Source of the DNA: Selaginella moellendorffii
Lineage: Eukaryota > Streptophyta > Lycopodiopsida > Selaginellales > Selaginellaceae
Reading direction: 5' to 3'
DNA: 60,000 bases
Assembly (NCBI RefSeq): GCF_000143415.4
Contig: NW_003314361.1
Coordinates: 134,653 to 194,652, forward strand
This document shows positions 1-11,238 of this stretch, one piece after another. The translations under genes and the position numbers were made by a program. The notes beneath the pieces are model-generated. The model was not told where the DNA came from and searched no databases. It saw only the letters and a list, made by a program, of their open reading frames with translations. Numbering within the stretch: position 1 is the first letter of the stretch; every line of letters starts with the position of its first letter.

Positions 1-491
1 CAGGCCAAACAAGGACACCACGCCCAGCAAAGCCAGAGGCATTTTATACCTGGCTAGGCAGCACAAGAGAGCAATGAGACCTCGGCAGGGAGAAGGGAGA
101 TGGGCAAGGCTACTCACAAGACGCAGGCGAAGGTGATCGCGATGAGGACGAGATAGTTGCCCGTGTAGCGCTTCAAATTCTCGTCCATCCTGAACTTGAC
201 TTGGGTGACACTCATCGGCCACGAGTAGGTCTCGGCCGGTCCCTTGCCGCAATCCAGAAATTCTGCCGTCCACGGCACCGGCTTCTTACCCAGGTCCTCC
301 ACCGTGAGGCTCTCAAAGGGGTTGAGCTTGAGCAGCTTACACAGCGCAACGAACGATCCCTGCCCGGCGATGATGGCGTTGTCCAGCGTACACTTTTCCA
401 GAATCTCCAGAAACCCCTTATCCTTGAGCCAAGCTTCGAAGCTCGACTGGGGGATGCACAGAGACAGCGGATTCACAACGAAGCTCGGCAT
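1..491 (-). CDS. PRA1 family protein (prenylated Rab acceptor), 5' part only
   Basis: PRA1 proteins are small four-helix membrane proteins of the ER, Golgi and endosomes that bind prenylated Rab GTPases in vesicle traffic. Exon 1 is 118-491 (ATG at 489-491) and exon 2 starts at 49 and runs off the window; the 68-bp intron 50-117 has GT-AG ends and keeps the frame (CVL/YKMPLAL). The N-terminus NPLSLCIPQSSFEAWLKDKG and the segment ENLKRYTGNYLVLIAITFA, just before the first membrane hairpin, fit the plant PRA1 subgroup with an extended N-terminus (PRA1-H like). The rest of the membrane domain lies outside. It diverges from the remorin gene across a G-box pair. Confidence 0.8.
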
Positions 492-547
492 TGCTTGCTT
501 GCTTTGCCTCTGCCTCTCAGATTAGGGCGAGAAAAGACAACCCTAGG

Positions 548-564
548 CACGTGGCTGCCACGTG
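548..564. promoter_or_regulatory. Paired G-boxes in a divergent promoter
   Basis: Two perfect CACGTG hexamers, at 548-553 and 559-564, separated by 5 bp, form a near-perfect 17-bp palindrome. They lie 57 bp upstream of the PRA1 start (-) and 36 or 84 bp upstream of the two possible remorin starts (+). G-boxes bind bZIP and bHLH factors in plants, including ABA- and light-responsive ones. The sites are seen directly; the regulation is inferred. Confidence 0.6.
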
Positions 565-647
565 TGAGCCTTCGGCTGAATCTTGGTCAGTTGGTTTCTA
601 TGGAGTTGGTTTCGTCTCCTTCCCCGCGTGCCCGGGGAGTGGTGACG

Positions 648-2104
648 ATGGGAGACATGGACGTTGACGATCACCAAGACCGCATTCCGGCACACCAGGC
701 GTCCCCCAGGCCCACGGGATTGCAAATGTTATCTCCCAGGCAACAGCAACAGATGATGCAGCAACAGCACGTCGACGATATCACCTCCAACAACTCGAGC
801 GTGGCCGAGGATGCATTCAAGCCCCCACCGGTAGCGCCACCATCGAGCATGATACAGGAGTTGCCACCCCCGCCCACGCCCCAAAGGTTCCCGCCGCCAG
901 TGCCTGACGAGCAGAGGCCTGCTGCTCTCTACGACTTTAGCCCTCCCCCAGCGCCAGAGCGAAGGGGTTCCTCGCAACAGATTGATATGCTGAATTTCTC
1001 GAGAGCAGCTCCACAGTATGACCAGGTGCCGGTTATGGACCTCCTACGAAGAGCATCCCAGTTTGATCAGGTGGAGCAAACTCCCGGTGCTGGCAGGCGG
1101 GCGTCGTCGCAGTTCCACGACAGTTTTGGAATGCCCGACCAAAGAAGGCCTTCTGCATTGGTTGAAGGGATGCACGACAGGCCCAATCTGCCTCCGGTTC
1201 TGACCTCGGTCCCCGTCGCGGACACGGCAATGCACGACCATAGACCGTCCTTGCTCCTACAACAGCCCTACAACCTTCCGCAGTCATCTGCTGCCCCAAC
1301 TCCAAGATTGTCATCAAACAACTTCGTCCCTGTGAAACGAGGTCTAGATCATCCCACCCAACATGTAAATGCACTAAAAATGTGTGTGCAGCAGACAGTG
1401 GTTTTGTTTCGTTGCCAGCACCAATCAGCGAGACTGAACCTTACAGCCCAGTGTCCAGTTCTGGCGACGGTGTTGGCGGGCACATCGACCGTGGTAAGTG
1501 TACGTTCTTGTAGCCCGACGCCTACTAGCATTACTTGTTTGTTTCTTTTTCAATTGAACATTGGAGTCTTTGATCAGATGCCATGTTGGCCCGAGCATAT
1601 CAAGACAAGCAACAGTCGCAGGTCAAGGCTTGGGAACGGCACAGAAACACCAAGAACTACAACAAGTATTGCGTGTATCTTACCTTTAGCTCCAGAGGTT
1701 ACATTATCCTAACACGATTTTAGATACGAGAGCGAGATTGCGAGGATCACGGCATGGGAGGCTTGCCAAGTAGCGAAGGCCGAAGCCCTCATGAAGAAGA
1801 GCGAGGCAAGAAGCCCTGCTTAATCTTTATATGAACCTTAAGGAATTCAACCGTGCTGCAGGAAGAGCTGGAAAAGAAGCGTGCCAAGCTGAGAGAGGGA
1901 TTTAAGAACGAGATTGCATCCATTCACAGGAGGGCGGACGACTGGAAAGCGATAACCGAGACTCGACGTGTGGAGGAGATACTAAGAACGGAGGAGGGTG
2001 CCGCGCGGTTTAGAGCCACGGGAATGCTTCCAAAGAAGCCATTGCTCCATATCCAGTCGCTGCGTGATATGTGTTGTGGCCTCAACTTGCCATACAAGAG
2101 GTGA
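648..2104 (+). CDS. Remorin family protein with long proline/glutamine-rich N-terminus
   Basis: Remorins are plant plasma-membrane nanodomain scaffold proteins attached from the cytosolic side. Exons 648-1341, 1419-1493, 1578-1665, 1724-1805 and 1862-2104 splice in frame to about 393 residues. Residues 1-250 are low-complexity and rich in Pro, Gln and Ser (likely disordered). The last ~130 residues are the Remorin_C coiled coil, with AWE-type tryptophan motifs (VKAWERHRNTKN, ITAWEACQVAKAEALMKK), EELEKKRAKLREGFKNEIAS and the terminal RATGMLPKKPLL. Intron 4 is GC-AG (GAG|gcaaga), supported because it restores the coiled-coil reading frame exactly. An upstream in-frame ATG at 600 would add 16 residues. 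The usual C-terminal Cys/Phe anchor is not obvious. The stop lies 19 bp before the next ATG. Confidence 0.85.
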
Positions 2105-2123
2105 TTCATAGCAGTGGCTAGCG

Positions 2124-4031
2124 ATGGTGGTGTTGGCTCCTCCTTCGACACCAGCATACAGATCTTTCGCAAGGGGCGGGCTATCGGCAGAAGGGCAAGA
2201 GCATTCCGAAGAGGAGCCGCCCGGCGGGGTATCCAGTGCACCGCAACTGTTACATGAAGAAGAAGAAGACGAAGAGGCACTGGCACGGCTGCTGCGCTCG
2301 TGTGGCGATCCGACTCATGGTAAGCGCCTCCATGCACGTATCCTTGCCGGTCCCAAGCACCGCAACAGCGTCTACCTAGCCAACCTCATTGTCCGAATGT
2401 ATGGGCAATGTGGCCATCTAAGAGATGCTCGAGCAGCATTTGACTCGATCCGGGAGCCGGATGTCTTCTCCTGGAACATCATCATCGCCGCGTATGCCAA
2501 GGATTTGCTTGTGGATGAGGCCAAGGCACTCTTTGACAGAATGCCTGCGCCAAGCACAGTCTCGTGGAATACCATGATCACAGTCTGCTCCAAAACAGCA
2601 CGCCTCAAGGAGGCCAAGCTCTTGTTCGATACGATGCCCAATCGCAACCTCTTATCATGGAACGCAATGCTTTCCGGTTATACCCACGGTGGGTACATGG
2701 CGGAGGCCGGATGTATGCTGGAGAGGCTTCCAGAGCACAATGTAGTGTCGTGGAACACGATTGTTGTTGGCTACGCGCGAGTGGGCGATGTGGAGCGAGC
2801 GCGATCCGTGTTCGACGCCATGCTCGAGAGGAACATCGTGTCGTGTACGAGCCTGCTACAGGCGTATGCCGCGGTGGGAGATGTGGCGGCAGCGAGGTCC
2901 GTGTTCGATGCGATGCCGGAGCGGAATGTGGTGGCTTGCACCGCCATGCTTCAGGCGTATGTGCAATGCGGCGACGCTGCCGGAGCACTGGACGTGTATA
3001 ACGGCGCCATGCCTGAGCTAAACATGCTGTCCTGGAACGCGCTGCTGGCGTCCCAGGTCCACTCGCACAGCCTGGCGGCCGCAAAGTTGGCATTCGAGGA
3101 GAAGATGCCCGAGTGGAATGTGGTATCATGGACGTGCGTGCTGCAGGCTTACACTCGCTGGGGGCAGCTACAAGAGGCGAAGCGCATGTTCGAGTGGATG
3201 CCAGAGCGGGACGTGGTGGCGTGGACGGTTATGCTGCTGGGATTTGCCGAGAGCGGGCGGGCTGAGGAGGCGATATGGCTGTTTGCATGCGCTCCCGAGC
3301 GGAACCCGGACATGTGGACGGCACTTGCGGCCATGCACTGCAGGAGCGGGGATGCGCGCGAGGCGGAGCGGGTCATGGCGGCGGTGGACGGCGGCATACC
3401 CGCCAGGAGCGTCGTGTCGTGGACGGTGATGGTGGAGGCGTATGCGCAGGCCGGGCACATTGGCCTGGCGGCGCAGCTCTTCTCCAGGATGCCCGAGCGC
3501 GACACTGTATCGTGGAACGTTATGGTCGTGGCCTATGCCCACTGCGCCCGTGTCAACGCCTCCGTTCACTGCCTCCACATGATGCACGTCCTGGGGCTGC
3601 AGCCCAATGGGAGCTCCCTCTTGAGCGTCCTCTGCGCGTGCAACCACATTGGGACCGTGAGCTCCGCGTCCCAGTCCATGGTATCGATGATGCTGGACCA
3701 CGGCATCACGCCCCAGCCCCATCACATCTCGTGCCTGGTTGACATACTGGGCCGTGCAGGGCAGCTGCGCAACGCCCAGGAGCTTGTGGAGGAGCATGGA
3801 GGAGGCCCGGGATGGGAGAGCCTGCTGGGAGCCTGCCAAGTCCATGCTGGCGGCGCCCTTGGCCGCGAAAGCCTGGCCGCCCAGCGTCTCATGATCAACA
3901 AGCCAAAGACTGCGTCATGGTTTCGGATGTTGTGTCGCGGAACCAGCTGCTATCAGCCTACTGCCGTGGTGGGCATGTTGGCCAGGCCAAGAGGCTGTTT
4001 GATGCAATGCCGCTGGCGGAGCGAGACTTGA
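2124..4031 (+). CDS. PPR protein, first array
   Basis: Pentatricopeptide-repeat proteins bind organellar RNA sequence-specifically for editing, splicing or stability. The 635-codon intronless ORF opens with an N-terminal stretch, then LARLLRSCGDPTHGKRLHAR and about 14 tandem motifs of the 31-residue S type (VVSWNAML...AYA...GD...A...FDAMPERN). The array ends with the E-like region SCLVDILGRAGQLRNAQELV and SLLGACQVHAGG. No DYW deaminase follows. From about residue 595 the ORF leaves PPR-like sequence, while a second PPR array starts in the -1 frame (from 3917). The two may be separate genes, or one gene broken by a frameshift. Start chosen as the first ATG ahead of the motif array, only 19 bp after the remorin stop. 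Confidence 0.8.
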   Translation: MVVLAPPSTPAYRSFARGGLSAEGQEHSEEEPPGGVSSAPQLLHEEEEDEEALARLLRSCGDPTHGKRLHARILAGPKHRNSVYLANLIVRMYGQCGHLRDARAAFDSIREPDVFSWNIIIAAYAKDLLVDEAKALFDRMPAPSTVSWNTMITVCSKTARLKEAKLLFDTMPNRNLLSWNAMLSGYTHGGYMAEAGCMLERLPEHNVVSWNTIVVGYARVGDVERARSVFDAMLERNIVSCTSLLQAYAAVGDVAAARSVFDAMPERNVVACTAMLQAYVQCGDAAGALDVYNGAMPELNMLSWNALLASQVHSHSLAAAKLAFEEKMPEWNVVSWTCVLQAYTRWGQLQEAKRMFEWMPERDVVAWTVMLLGFAESGRAEEAIWLFACAPERNPDMWTALAAMHCRSGDAREAERVMAAVDGGIPARSVVSWTVMVEAYAQAGHIGLAAQLFSRMPERDTVSWNVMVVAYAHCARVNASVHCLHMMHVLGLQPNGSSLLSVLCACNHIGTVSSASQSMVSMMLDHGITPQPHHISCLVDILGRAGQLRNAQELVEEHGGGPGWESLLGACQVHAGGALGRESLAAQRLMINKPKTASWFRMLCRGTSCYQPTAVVGMLARPRGCLMQCRWRSET

Positions 4032-5830
4032 TATCTTGGACCGTGATGCTTGTTACTTATGCTCGCTGCGGCGACATCGGGCAAGCGCGGCAGGCGTTTG
4101 ACGAGATGCCTCTGCGCGACCAAGTGTCCTGGAATGCCATGCTCGTGGCCTATGCCGACACTGGGAACCTGTGTCAAGCCAAGCAGCTCTTTGACGAGAT
4201 GCAGGAGCCCAACCTCGTCGCTTGGAATGCAATGATCACTGCATATGCGGAAAATGGGGACGTTACCAGTGCTCAGCTCCTGTTTGACACCATGCCGCTG
4301 AGGGCATTGCCGTCTTGGAATGCTCTAGTGACTGCATATGCGGGAAACGGGCACGTTGGCAACGCCGTCGCCATCTTTAACCAGATGCCCGAGAGAGACT
4401 TGATATCCTGGACCGCGGTGCTGTCTGGCTTTTCTAAAGCAGGTCAGCCGGAGATGGTTGAACACATGTTTGAACAGATGCCGCAGCACAATCTCGTGTC
4501 CTGGAACGTCATGCTTTCGGCATTTGCCCATGTCCGGGATTTGGAAAGCTCTAAAGTGGTGTATGATAGGATGCCACAGCACGACATGGTATCGCATAAC
4601 GTTGCTCTGTTCGTGTACGCACACACCGGTTGCCTGCAGCAGGCCAGAGACATTTTCTACTCGATGCCGCAGCACAACCTTGTGACGACCAACTCCATGC
4701 TCTCTGCTTGTGCCCACAACGGGCAATCGAATGAAGCGGAGGCTCTCTTCCACAGCATGCCACGGCGGGACGTCGTGTCATGGAATGCCATGCTTGCTAT
4801 GTACTCCCACAAGCAGGAATTCAGCAGCGTGGAGCGCCTCTACACCAGAATGCCTTGCCACGACTTAGTCTCGTGGAACACAATGCTGGGGGCACAAGCG
4901 GAGCAGGGCAAGCTGCACCAAGTGAAGCTGCTGCTCGAAGAGATGCCTCAGCAGAACCTCGTGTCTTGGAACACCTTGCTGTTTGCATACACTCAAACTA
5001 TGTCCGCGTACTCGACTAGCACAGGGGAATTGCTGGTGCTGCTGGAGCAGACCAAGCACATCTATGATACCATGCCTCAGCGCGATATCATATCGGCAAA
5101 CTGCATGCTGTCTGCATATGCGCAGGGCGGCCATGACCAAGACGCCAAGCGCCTGTTTGATGCCATGCCCGATCGGGACCTCGTCTCTTGGAATGCTCTC
5201 CTGTCCACGTATGGACGATGCGGGCAGCTCCAGGAAGCCCAGATGTGCTTCAGGCGTATGCCATGGCGAAGTGTCCTTTCCTGGACGGTCTTGCTGGTTG
5301 CATATGCTCTCAATGGTAACATGGATGTGGCCAAGGAGCTGTTTGATACAATGCCAGATACGGACGTGATCTCGTCGAGTGCCATGCTAGCTGCATACGT
5401 CCGAAACGGACATTCGAACTCCGCGTTTGGTTTGTTCAATGAGTTGAAGACGAGAACGCCTCCGGACGAGGCATGCTTTGTCTCGGCTCTCGTTGCTTGC
5501 GGCCAGTTAGGCGAGGTGTACATGGGCAGGAGCTGCTTCATCTCCATGAGCATGGACTTCGGCCTTTGCGCCACCAAGCAGCACTACTGCTGCATGGTGG
5601 ACCTCTTGGGGCGGGCGGGGCATTTGATTCAAGCGGAAGAGCTCATGCACAACATGCCGTTTGTTCCTGACTCGTCCGAGTGCAGGTCATTGCTGGGGGC
5701 TAGCAGGAGCAGCCATGAGACATTCGCATTTAGGCATGGCTCGACTGCTCGCGTTGCTAAACGTGCCCTTGAGGACAGCCCCGAGAATGCGGCTTCGTAT
5801 GCATTGCTGGCCAGCACAGTGCTAGCGTGA
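3917..5830 (+). CDS. PPR protein, second array (overlaps the first in another frame)
   Basis: From ATG 3917 the ORF encodes 637 residues, almost wholly tandem 31-residue S-type PPR motifs (DLVSWNAMLSTYGRCGQLQE, AKRLFDAMPDRD), ending in a normal plant E-like region (YCCMVDLLGRAGHLIQAEEL, then SLLGASRSS and AASYALLASTVLA). The open frame extends back to 3812 but the extra residues are not PPR-like. It lacks the N-terminal leader and targeting peptide expected for an organellar PPR and begins directly in a motif. This suggests it was once continuous with the array in 2124-4031. The last 115 bp of that ORF overlap this one. Intronless, like the other PPRs here. Confidence 0.75.
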   Translation: MVSDVVSRNQLLSAYCRGGHVGQAKRLFDAMPLAERDLISWTVMLVTYARCGDIGQARQAFDEMPLRDQVSWNAMLVAYADTGNLCQAKQLFDEMQEPNLVAWNAMITAYAENGDVTSAQLLFDTMPLRALPSWNALVTAYAGNGHVGNAVAIFNQMPERDLISWTAVLSGFSKAGQPEMVEHMFEQMPQHNLVSWNVMLSAFAHVRDLESSKVVYDRMPQHDMVSHNVALFVYAHTGCLQQARDIFYSMPQHNLVTTNSMLSACAHNGQSNEAEALFHSMPRRDVVSWNAMLAMYSHKQEFSSVERLYTRMPCHDLVSWNTMLGAQAEQGKLHQVKLLLEEMPQQNLVSWNTLLFAYTQTMSAYSTSTGELLVLLEQTKHIYDTMPQRDIISANCMLSAYAQGGHDQDAKRLFDAMPDRDLVSWNALLSTYGRCGQLQEAQMCFRRMPWRSVLSWTVLLVAYALNGNMDVAKELFDTMPDTDVISSSAMLAAYVRNGHSNSAFGLFNELKTRTPPDEACFVSALVACGQLGEVYMGRSCFISMSMDFGLCATKQHYCCMVDLLGRAGHLIQAEELMHNMPFVPDSSECRSLLGASRSSHETFAFRHGSTARVAKRALEDSPENAASYALLASTVLA

Positions 5831-5901
5831 ACTTAGATTCCTAGCATTCTCCCAGATTTGGTTTCTTTCGTTAGTAAGCTAGCTACTTAGTAGCGTTAGC
5901 T

Positions 5902-7765
<1,864 letters not shown>

Positions 7766-8917
7766 TTAGTGATGCATCGCGGGCTGCGGCATGGGGTATG
7801 CCATATGAGGATGAGCAACATTGAGAGGAGTACCTGGAACCGGCCTGCTCGATACGTGACCTCTTCCTGCTGCCACTGCGTAAGCTCCGTGGTGAACAAC
7901 CGGGACCGGAGTTCCAACCGCAGGAGGCTGCGAGTAAGCACCAGGCGCTGTTGCCGCCCCCGTCGACGCGGAGGAGGATGCTCCCCCACCACCACCACCG
8001 CCTCCGCCGCCTCCACCACCTCCCGCTGCTCCCTGCCCTGTTATCGGGCCCTGCGCTTGCTGCCTTCCGTCACCATTGACGCTGGTGATATCATGGATGC
8101 TCGTCCGCCGCTTGTCCTTGTGGATGGAGTTGAGGCGAATGAAATACTTTTGAGCGTGGCTGGCCACCTGTGTGGGTGTTCGTGACACCACAAAGTTCCT
8201 CGAGATACTCCGCCAGTCCCCTTTGCCGAACTTCTCCAGTCCCAGCAAGAAGAGCCTAGGTAGGAGGAGGTGTGATAGCAAACACGTCAGTAAGCTTTGC
8301 ATGGACGAGAGAAAAGGGAGAGAGGGAGAGAGGTGACAAGAATCGCACCTGTGCTCGTCTTCGGTCCATGGGATGCCTTTCCTGCGCTCCTGATCCTGGG
8401 CCTTGCTCTTGGAGGAGGAACCAGCACTGGCATGGTTGTTGGAGTTGGAATTGGAAGCGTTGTTGACAGCCGGGGTGGCGCTAGAGGAGCTCCCATTGGC
8501 AGCGGCATGGTGGTGGTGGCCGTGGTGCTGCTGGTGATGGTGGAGATAGACAGGAGACGAGCAAGAGGAGGAAGGCAGCCCGAGCTTCTTGTCCAGGGCC
8601 AAGCTGCTGTCCTTGACGAGCAGCGCATCCCTGGGACTGTAGCACGGCAGCGCAATCAGCCCGGCCTCAATGCTCGAGATGTCGCGCAGCAGCAGCTCGT
8701 AGTGAGCCCGGACGTCGGCGGCGGTCTTTCCAGGCACCAACGCAGCCACTGCCTCCCACCGGCTGCCCGCCACACCCTCGGGATCATCACACTTGTCCTC
8801 CCACCCGGCAAGAGCTTTCTCAAACAGCTTGTCCTGCTCGCTGCTCCACTTGGCGGCGCTGGGCGAGGTACAAGAGTTGGCTGCGCTACTGGAGGCGGCG
8901 GAGGCAGCCGCTGCCAT
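7766..8917 (-). CDS. Two-repeat MYB-like transcription factor, SHAQKYF (DIVARICATA/MYBS) type
   Basis: DNA-binding factor of the 1R/2R-MYB family that recognises I-box/TATCCA-like elements. Exons 8349-8917 and 7766-8255 join across a 93-bp intron to 352 residues. The first SANT-like repeat ([19 protein letters not shown], with [18 protein letters not shown]) is followed by a His/Ser/Asn-rich linker. The second repeat carries [31 protein letters not shown] and the signature [10 protein letters not shown]. The intron splits the codon for Arg in EDEHR. A poly-Gly run of about 14 residues follows. The start was set at ATG 8915-8917 (MAAAASAA); the open frame extends to 9028 with unrelated sequence. 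Confidence 0.88.
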   Translation of the reverse strand: MAAAASAASSSAANSCTSPSAAKWSSEQDKLFEKALAGWEDKCDDPEGVAGSRWEAVAALVPGKTAADVRAHYELLLRDISSIEAGLIALPCYSPRDALLVKDSSLALDKKLGLPSSSCSSPVYLHHHQQHHGHHHHAAANGSSSSATPAVNNASNSNSNNHASAGSSSKSKAQDQERRKGIPWTEDEHRCDSCHLSPSLPFLSSMQSLLTCLLSHLLLPRLFLLGLEKFGKGDWRSISRNFVVSRTPTQVASHAQKYFIRLNSIHKDKRRTSIHDITSVNGDGRQQAQGPITGQGAAGGGGGGGGGGGGGGASSSASTGAATAPGAYSQPPAVGTPVPVVHHGAYAVAAGRGHVSSRPVPGTPLNVAHPHMAYPMPQPAMHH

Positions 8918-9419
8918 CCACGCTGCTGCTACTGTCACAAACAACCTCTGCGTGCCTTGTTTAGCTACCTCCCTGCCCCAATTCCCTGGATACCAAGCCT
9001 TTCCATGGCTTGCCCCGGCCTCCGCCACTCGAGCACCCGGCCAAGCAGCGAATGAGGAACCCTAAGGGCTTCAGATCTGCTGCCATTGCCTTCCTCCTCT
9101 CTCGTCTGGCTGGCTTGTCTGGCTTGGCTGGAAGACAAATTGGAGCTCGCTCGCTCACCCTTAAGCTCTACACTTGATTTGCAGGGCCTGGCCTGGGTCA
9201 CGATGGAGACGGCGGACGAAAGTGACCACACACCATCTTCATCTTGGCCCGGGCGAAATAAAGAACAGGGTAAAAGAGAAAGATCCAATTAACGGCCACG
9301 ATGCTGCCAGCGTGGCGTTGAGGATAAGGTTTGCCGTGCCACGTCACGAAATGACGCCGCTGGACAACACGTCACACGGATTTGCGCAAAACCCACCGTT
9401 AAATTAACTCCGAACTTAA
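8918..9419. other. MYB upstream region / FKBP 3' flank
   Basis: About 500 bp without a supportable gene, containing the 5' region of the MYB gene and the 3' end region of the FKBP gene. Several short ORFs on both strands show no family resemblance. Confidence 0.5.
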
Positions 9420-11121
9420 CTAAGCAACATCAACAAGCTCGATTTCAAAAACCAACCATGAGTTTGGTGGGATTGATCCGACAGCCCTCGCACCATACCT
9501 GCGCCGAGAAATTTAGCAAAACCATGACATCGTGATTCACTCACCCCATGGATGGAGGAATCACAACTCTCCTCTTGTCTCCTACTCTCATTCCTGCAAG
9601 AAAGAATCGAGGATTTGTATGAAAAGACGAAGGGAGAGAGAGCTCACGCATCTTACCATTGACACCCACGTCGAAGCCCTTGACTACTTCGTTAACCCCT
9701 GCAAGAACCAAGTGCCACAAGTTAGATCTCTTTTCTCGGCCACAAAGGAGGAAAAGAGCAAGCATCGGCAGCCAGCACAAGCAAGACGCTAACCCAATCT
9801 GAAACGGAATGGCTTTCTGCCTATGGTGCTGTCAAATATCTTCCCATTCGACTTAAGCTTTCCGACGTAGTTAATCAGGACCTGCACCAAGACTCAGGGA
9901 CCAATCGTGCAAGTATGCGAAAGGAATGCGACCGGCGTCACCGCTTTACCTTCTTCCCCGGCTTGGCTTGCTTGCCGTCGGGCTTGCCAAGTGCCAAGTC
10001 CTGAACTTCGAGGCCATTCGGGAACTTCTTGGCCGCCTTGTCCTTCTTTCCAGCCTTCTTCTCCTGGAGCTTGCCGTCGCCATTCCCTTCCGGCACACCC
10101 TCCTCCTGGTTTGCTGCCTTTTTGCCCTTCTTCTTCTTGTTCTTCTTTGCTTCGCCAGGGCTGGTTGGCGTGTCACTGCAAAGAGCATTAGCTCCAGTTG
10201 TTATTGCTAATGAAACCTTGGTGTACCTGACAGACGTCTTGGCGCTTTTCTTCGGCAACTCGGCAGAAGCGGCTTTCCTCTTGGACGGCAAGGCGAAGCC
10301 ATCCTCGTCTTCACTCTTGTCCTCCTCATCCTCCTCCTCCTTGTCGTCCTTCTGATCCTGAGCCGGCTGTGTTTCAGTGTTTGCTTTAGCCGGAGCAGGA
10401 AGCGCCTTTTCAGGCTCGTCGTCGTTAGTGATCTCCTCAATCTTCACTGCCAAGTCGAACGCCATCATACCACGACTTGCTGATGAATTACGAAGAGAGC
10501 TCACCTCCGGATCCAAGGCGCTCCTCTTCTAGGTCCTCGTCGTCCTCCTCGTCATCGTCTTCCTCTCCAGCTGGATCGACAATGAAGCTGATATTGACAA
10601 AAGATCAACGAGTAAACGCCCGTGGAGACTGGAGACAAGAGAAAAGGATACATACTCTTGATCAAACTCGTCTTCTTCACCATCGTAGCTCTCGTCGTCG
10701 TCTTCGTCACTGAAGGGTTCCATGTAGTAGCCAGAGAGATGGATGGCTGTAGAGCCCGTCACGGAGAAGACAACGTCGTCCTCGAAGTTGAGGTCGAGAT
10801 AGCACGTCTCGTGAAGTCCAGGCTTGAGCGAGCACACAAAGACCGGCGGCCCCTCTCCACCCTTGCACTTGAGAATACTCCTCTCACCATCCTTGGCATT
10901 TTGGCCCAGAGTCGCCTAGACAAAACGAAAAGCTTTGAGCCTCTGTTGGCGATGGAATCGATCGATTCGGCCACCCACCTGAGAGATATGCAGCCGCCGG
11001 CCTTCGAGCTCGTCGCGCTCGACGAGAAAAGGCTTCTTCGGCTTGAGCTTCGCACCTGGGAGCGATGGAAAAACGTCACGGCAGGCCAAGGGAGGCGAAG
11101 CGGCTTACCCCAGAACACCAT
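9420..11121 (-). CDS. FKBP53/FKBP43-like nuclear peptidyl-prolyl isomerase with nucleoplasmin-like N-terminus
   Basis: Histone chaperone/prolyl isomerase of the plant nucleus. Ten exons are inferred: 11109-11121, 10979-11055, 10668-10915, 10505-10587, 10227-10446, 9950-10175, 9794-9881, 9657-9698, 9545-9593, 9420-9498 (about 374 residues). The N-terminus MVFWG, GRRLHISQATLG and the VFSVTGSTAIHLSGYY block form a nucleoplasmin-like domain; acidic stretches and a Lys-rich NLS-like region follow. The C-terminal FKBP domain has GLEVQDLALGKPDGKQAKPG, VLINYVGKLKSNGKIFDS, GFDVGVNGMRVGDKRRVVIP and SMGYG, ending NSWLVFEIELVDVA. The exon 3/4 junction is ambiguous: 10681 with 10570 is equally in frame. 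Divergent from the OTU gene over 117 bp. Confidence 0.9.
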
Positions 11122-11238
11122 TTCGTCGCCGCAGCCCACAAACCCTAAACCCTTGGGGCGATCTCGACTGTCGGTTATTTAGATAGATCGCTAATGTAAA
11201 TATCTTCCCCATGGATGGATTAGGTCATCGATCGAGCA
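11122..11238. promoter_or_regulatory. 117-bp divergent promoter (FKBP / OTU) with telo-box
   Basis: The FKBP53-like gene (-) and OTU gene (+) start codons are only 117 bp apart, so both leaders and the promoter must share this space. A perfect telo-box AAACCCTAA is at 11140-11148. Telo-boxes are common in plant promoters of nucleolar, ribosomal and growth-linked genes. No TATA box is evident. Confidence 0.5.

Noticed and set aside
201-647. Long plus-strand frame continuous with the remorin ORF
   Set aside because: It is antisense to PRA1 exon 1 and has no remorin-like content; the gene start was set at 648 (or 600).
9532-9792. Plus-strand ORF of 86 codons
   Set aside because: Antisense to FKBP exons and introns, with no motif.
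10480-10504. A 25-bp intron in the FKBP gene
   Set aside because: Too short for this genome; the acceptor at 10447 gives a 58-bp intron and keeps the frame (GSG/VKIEEI).
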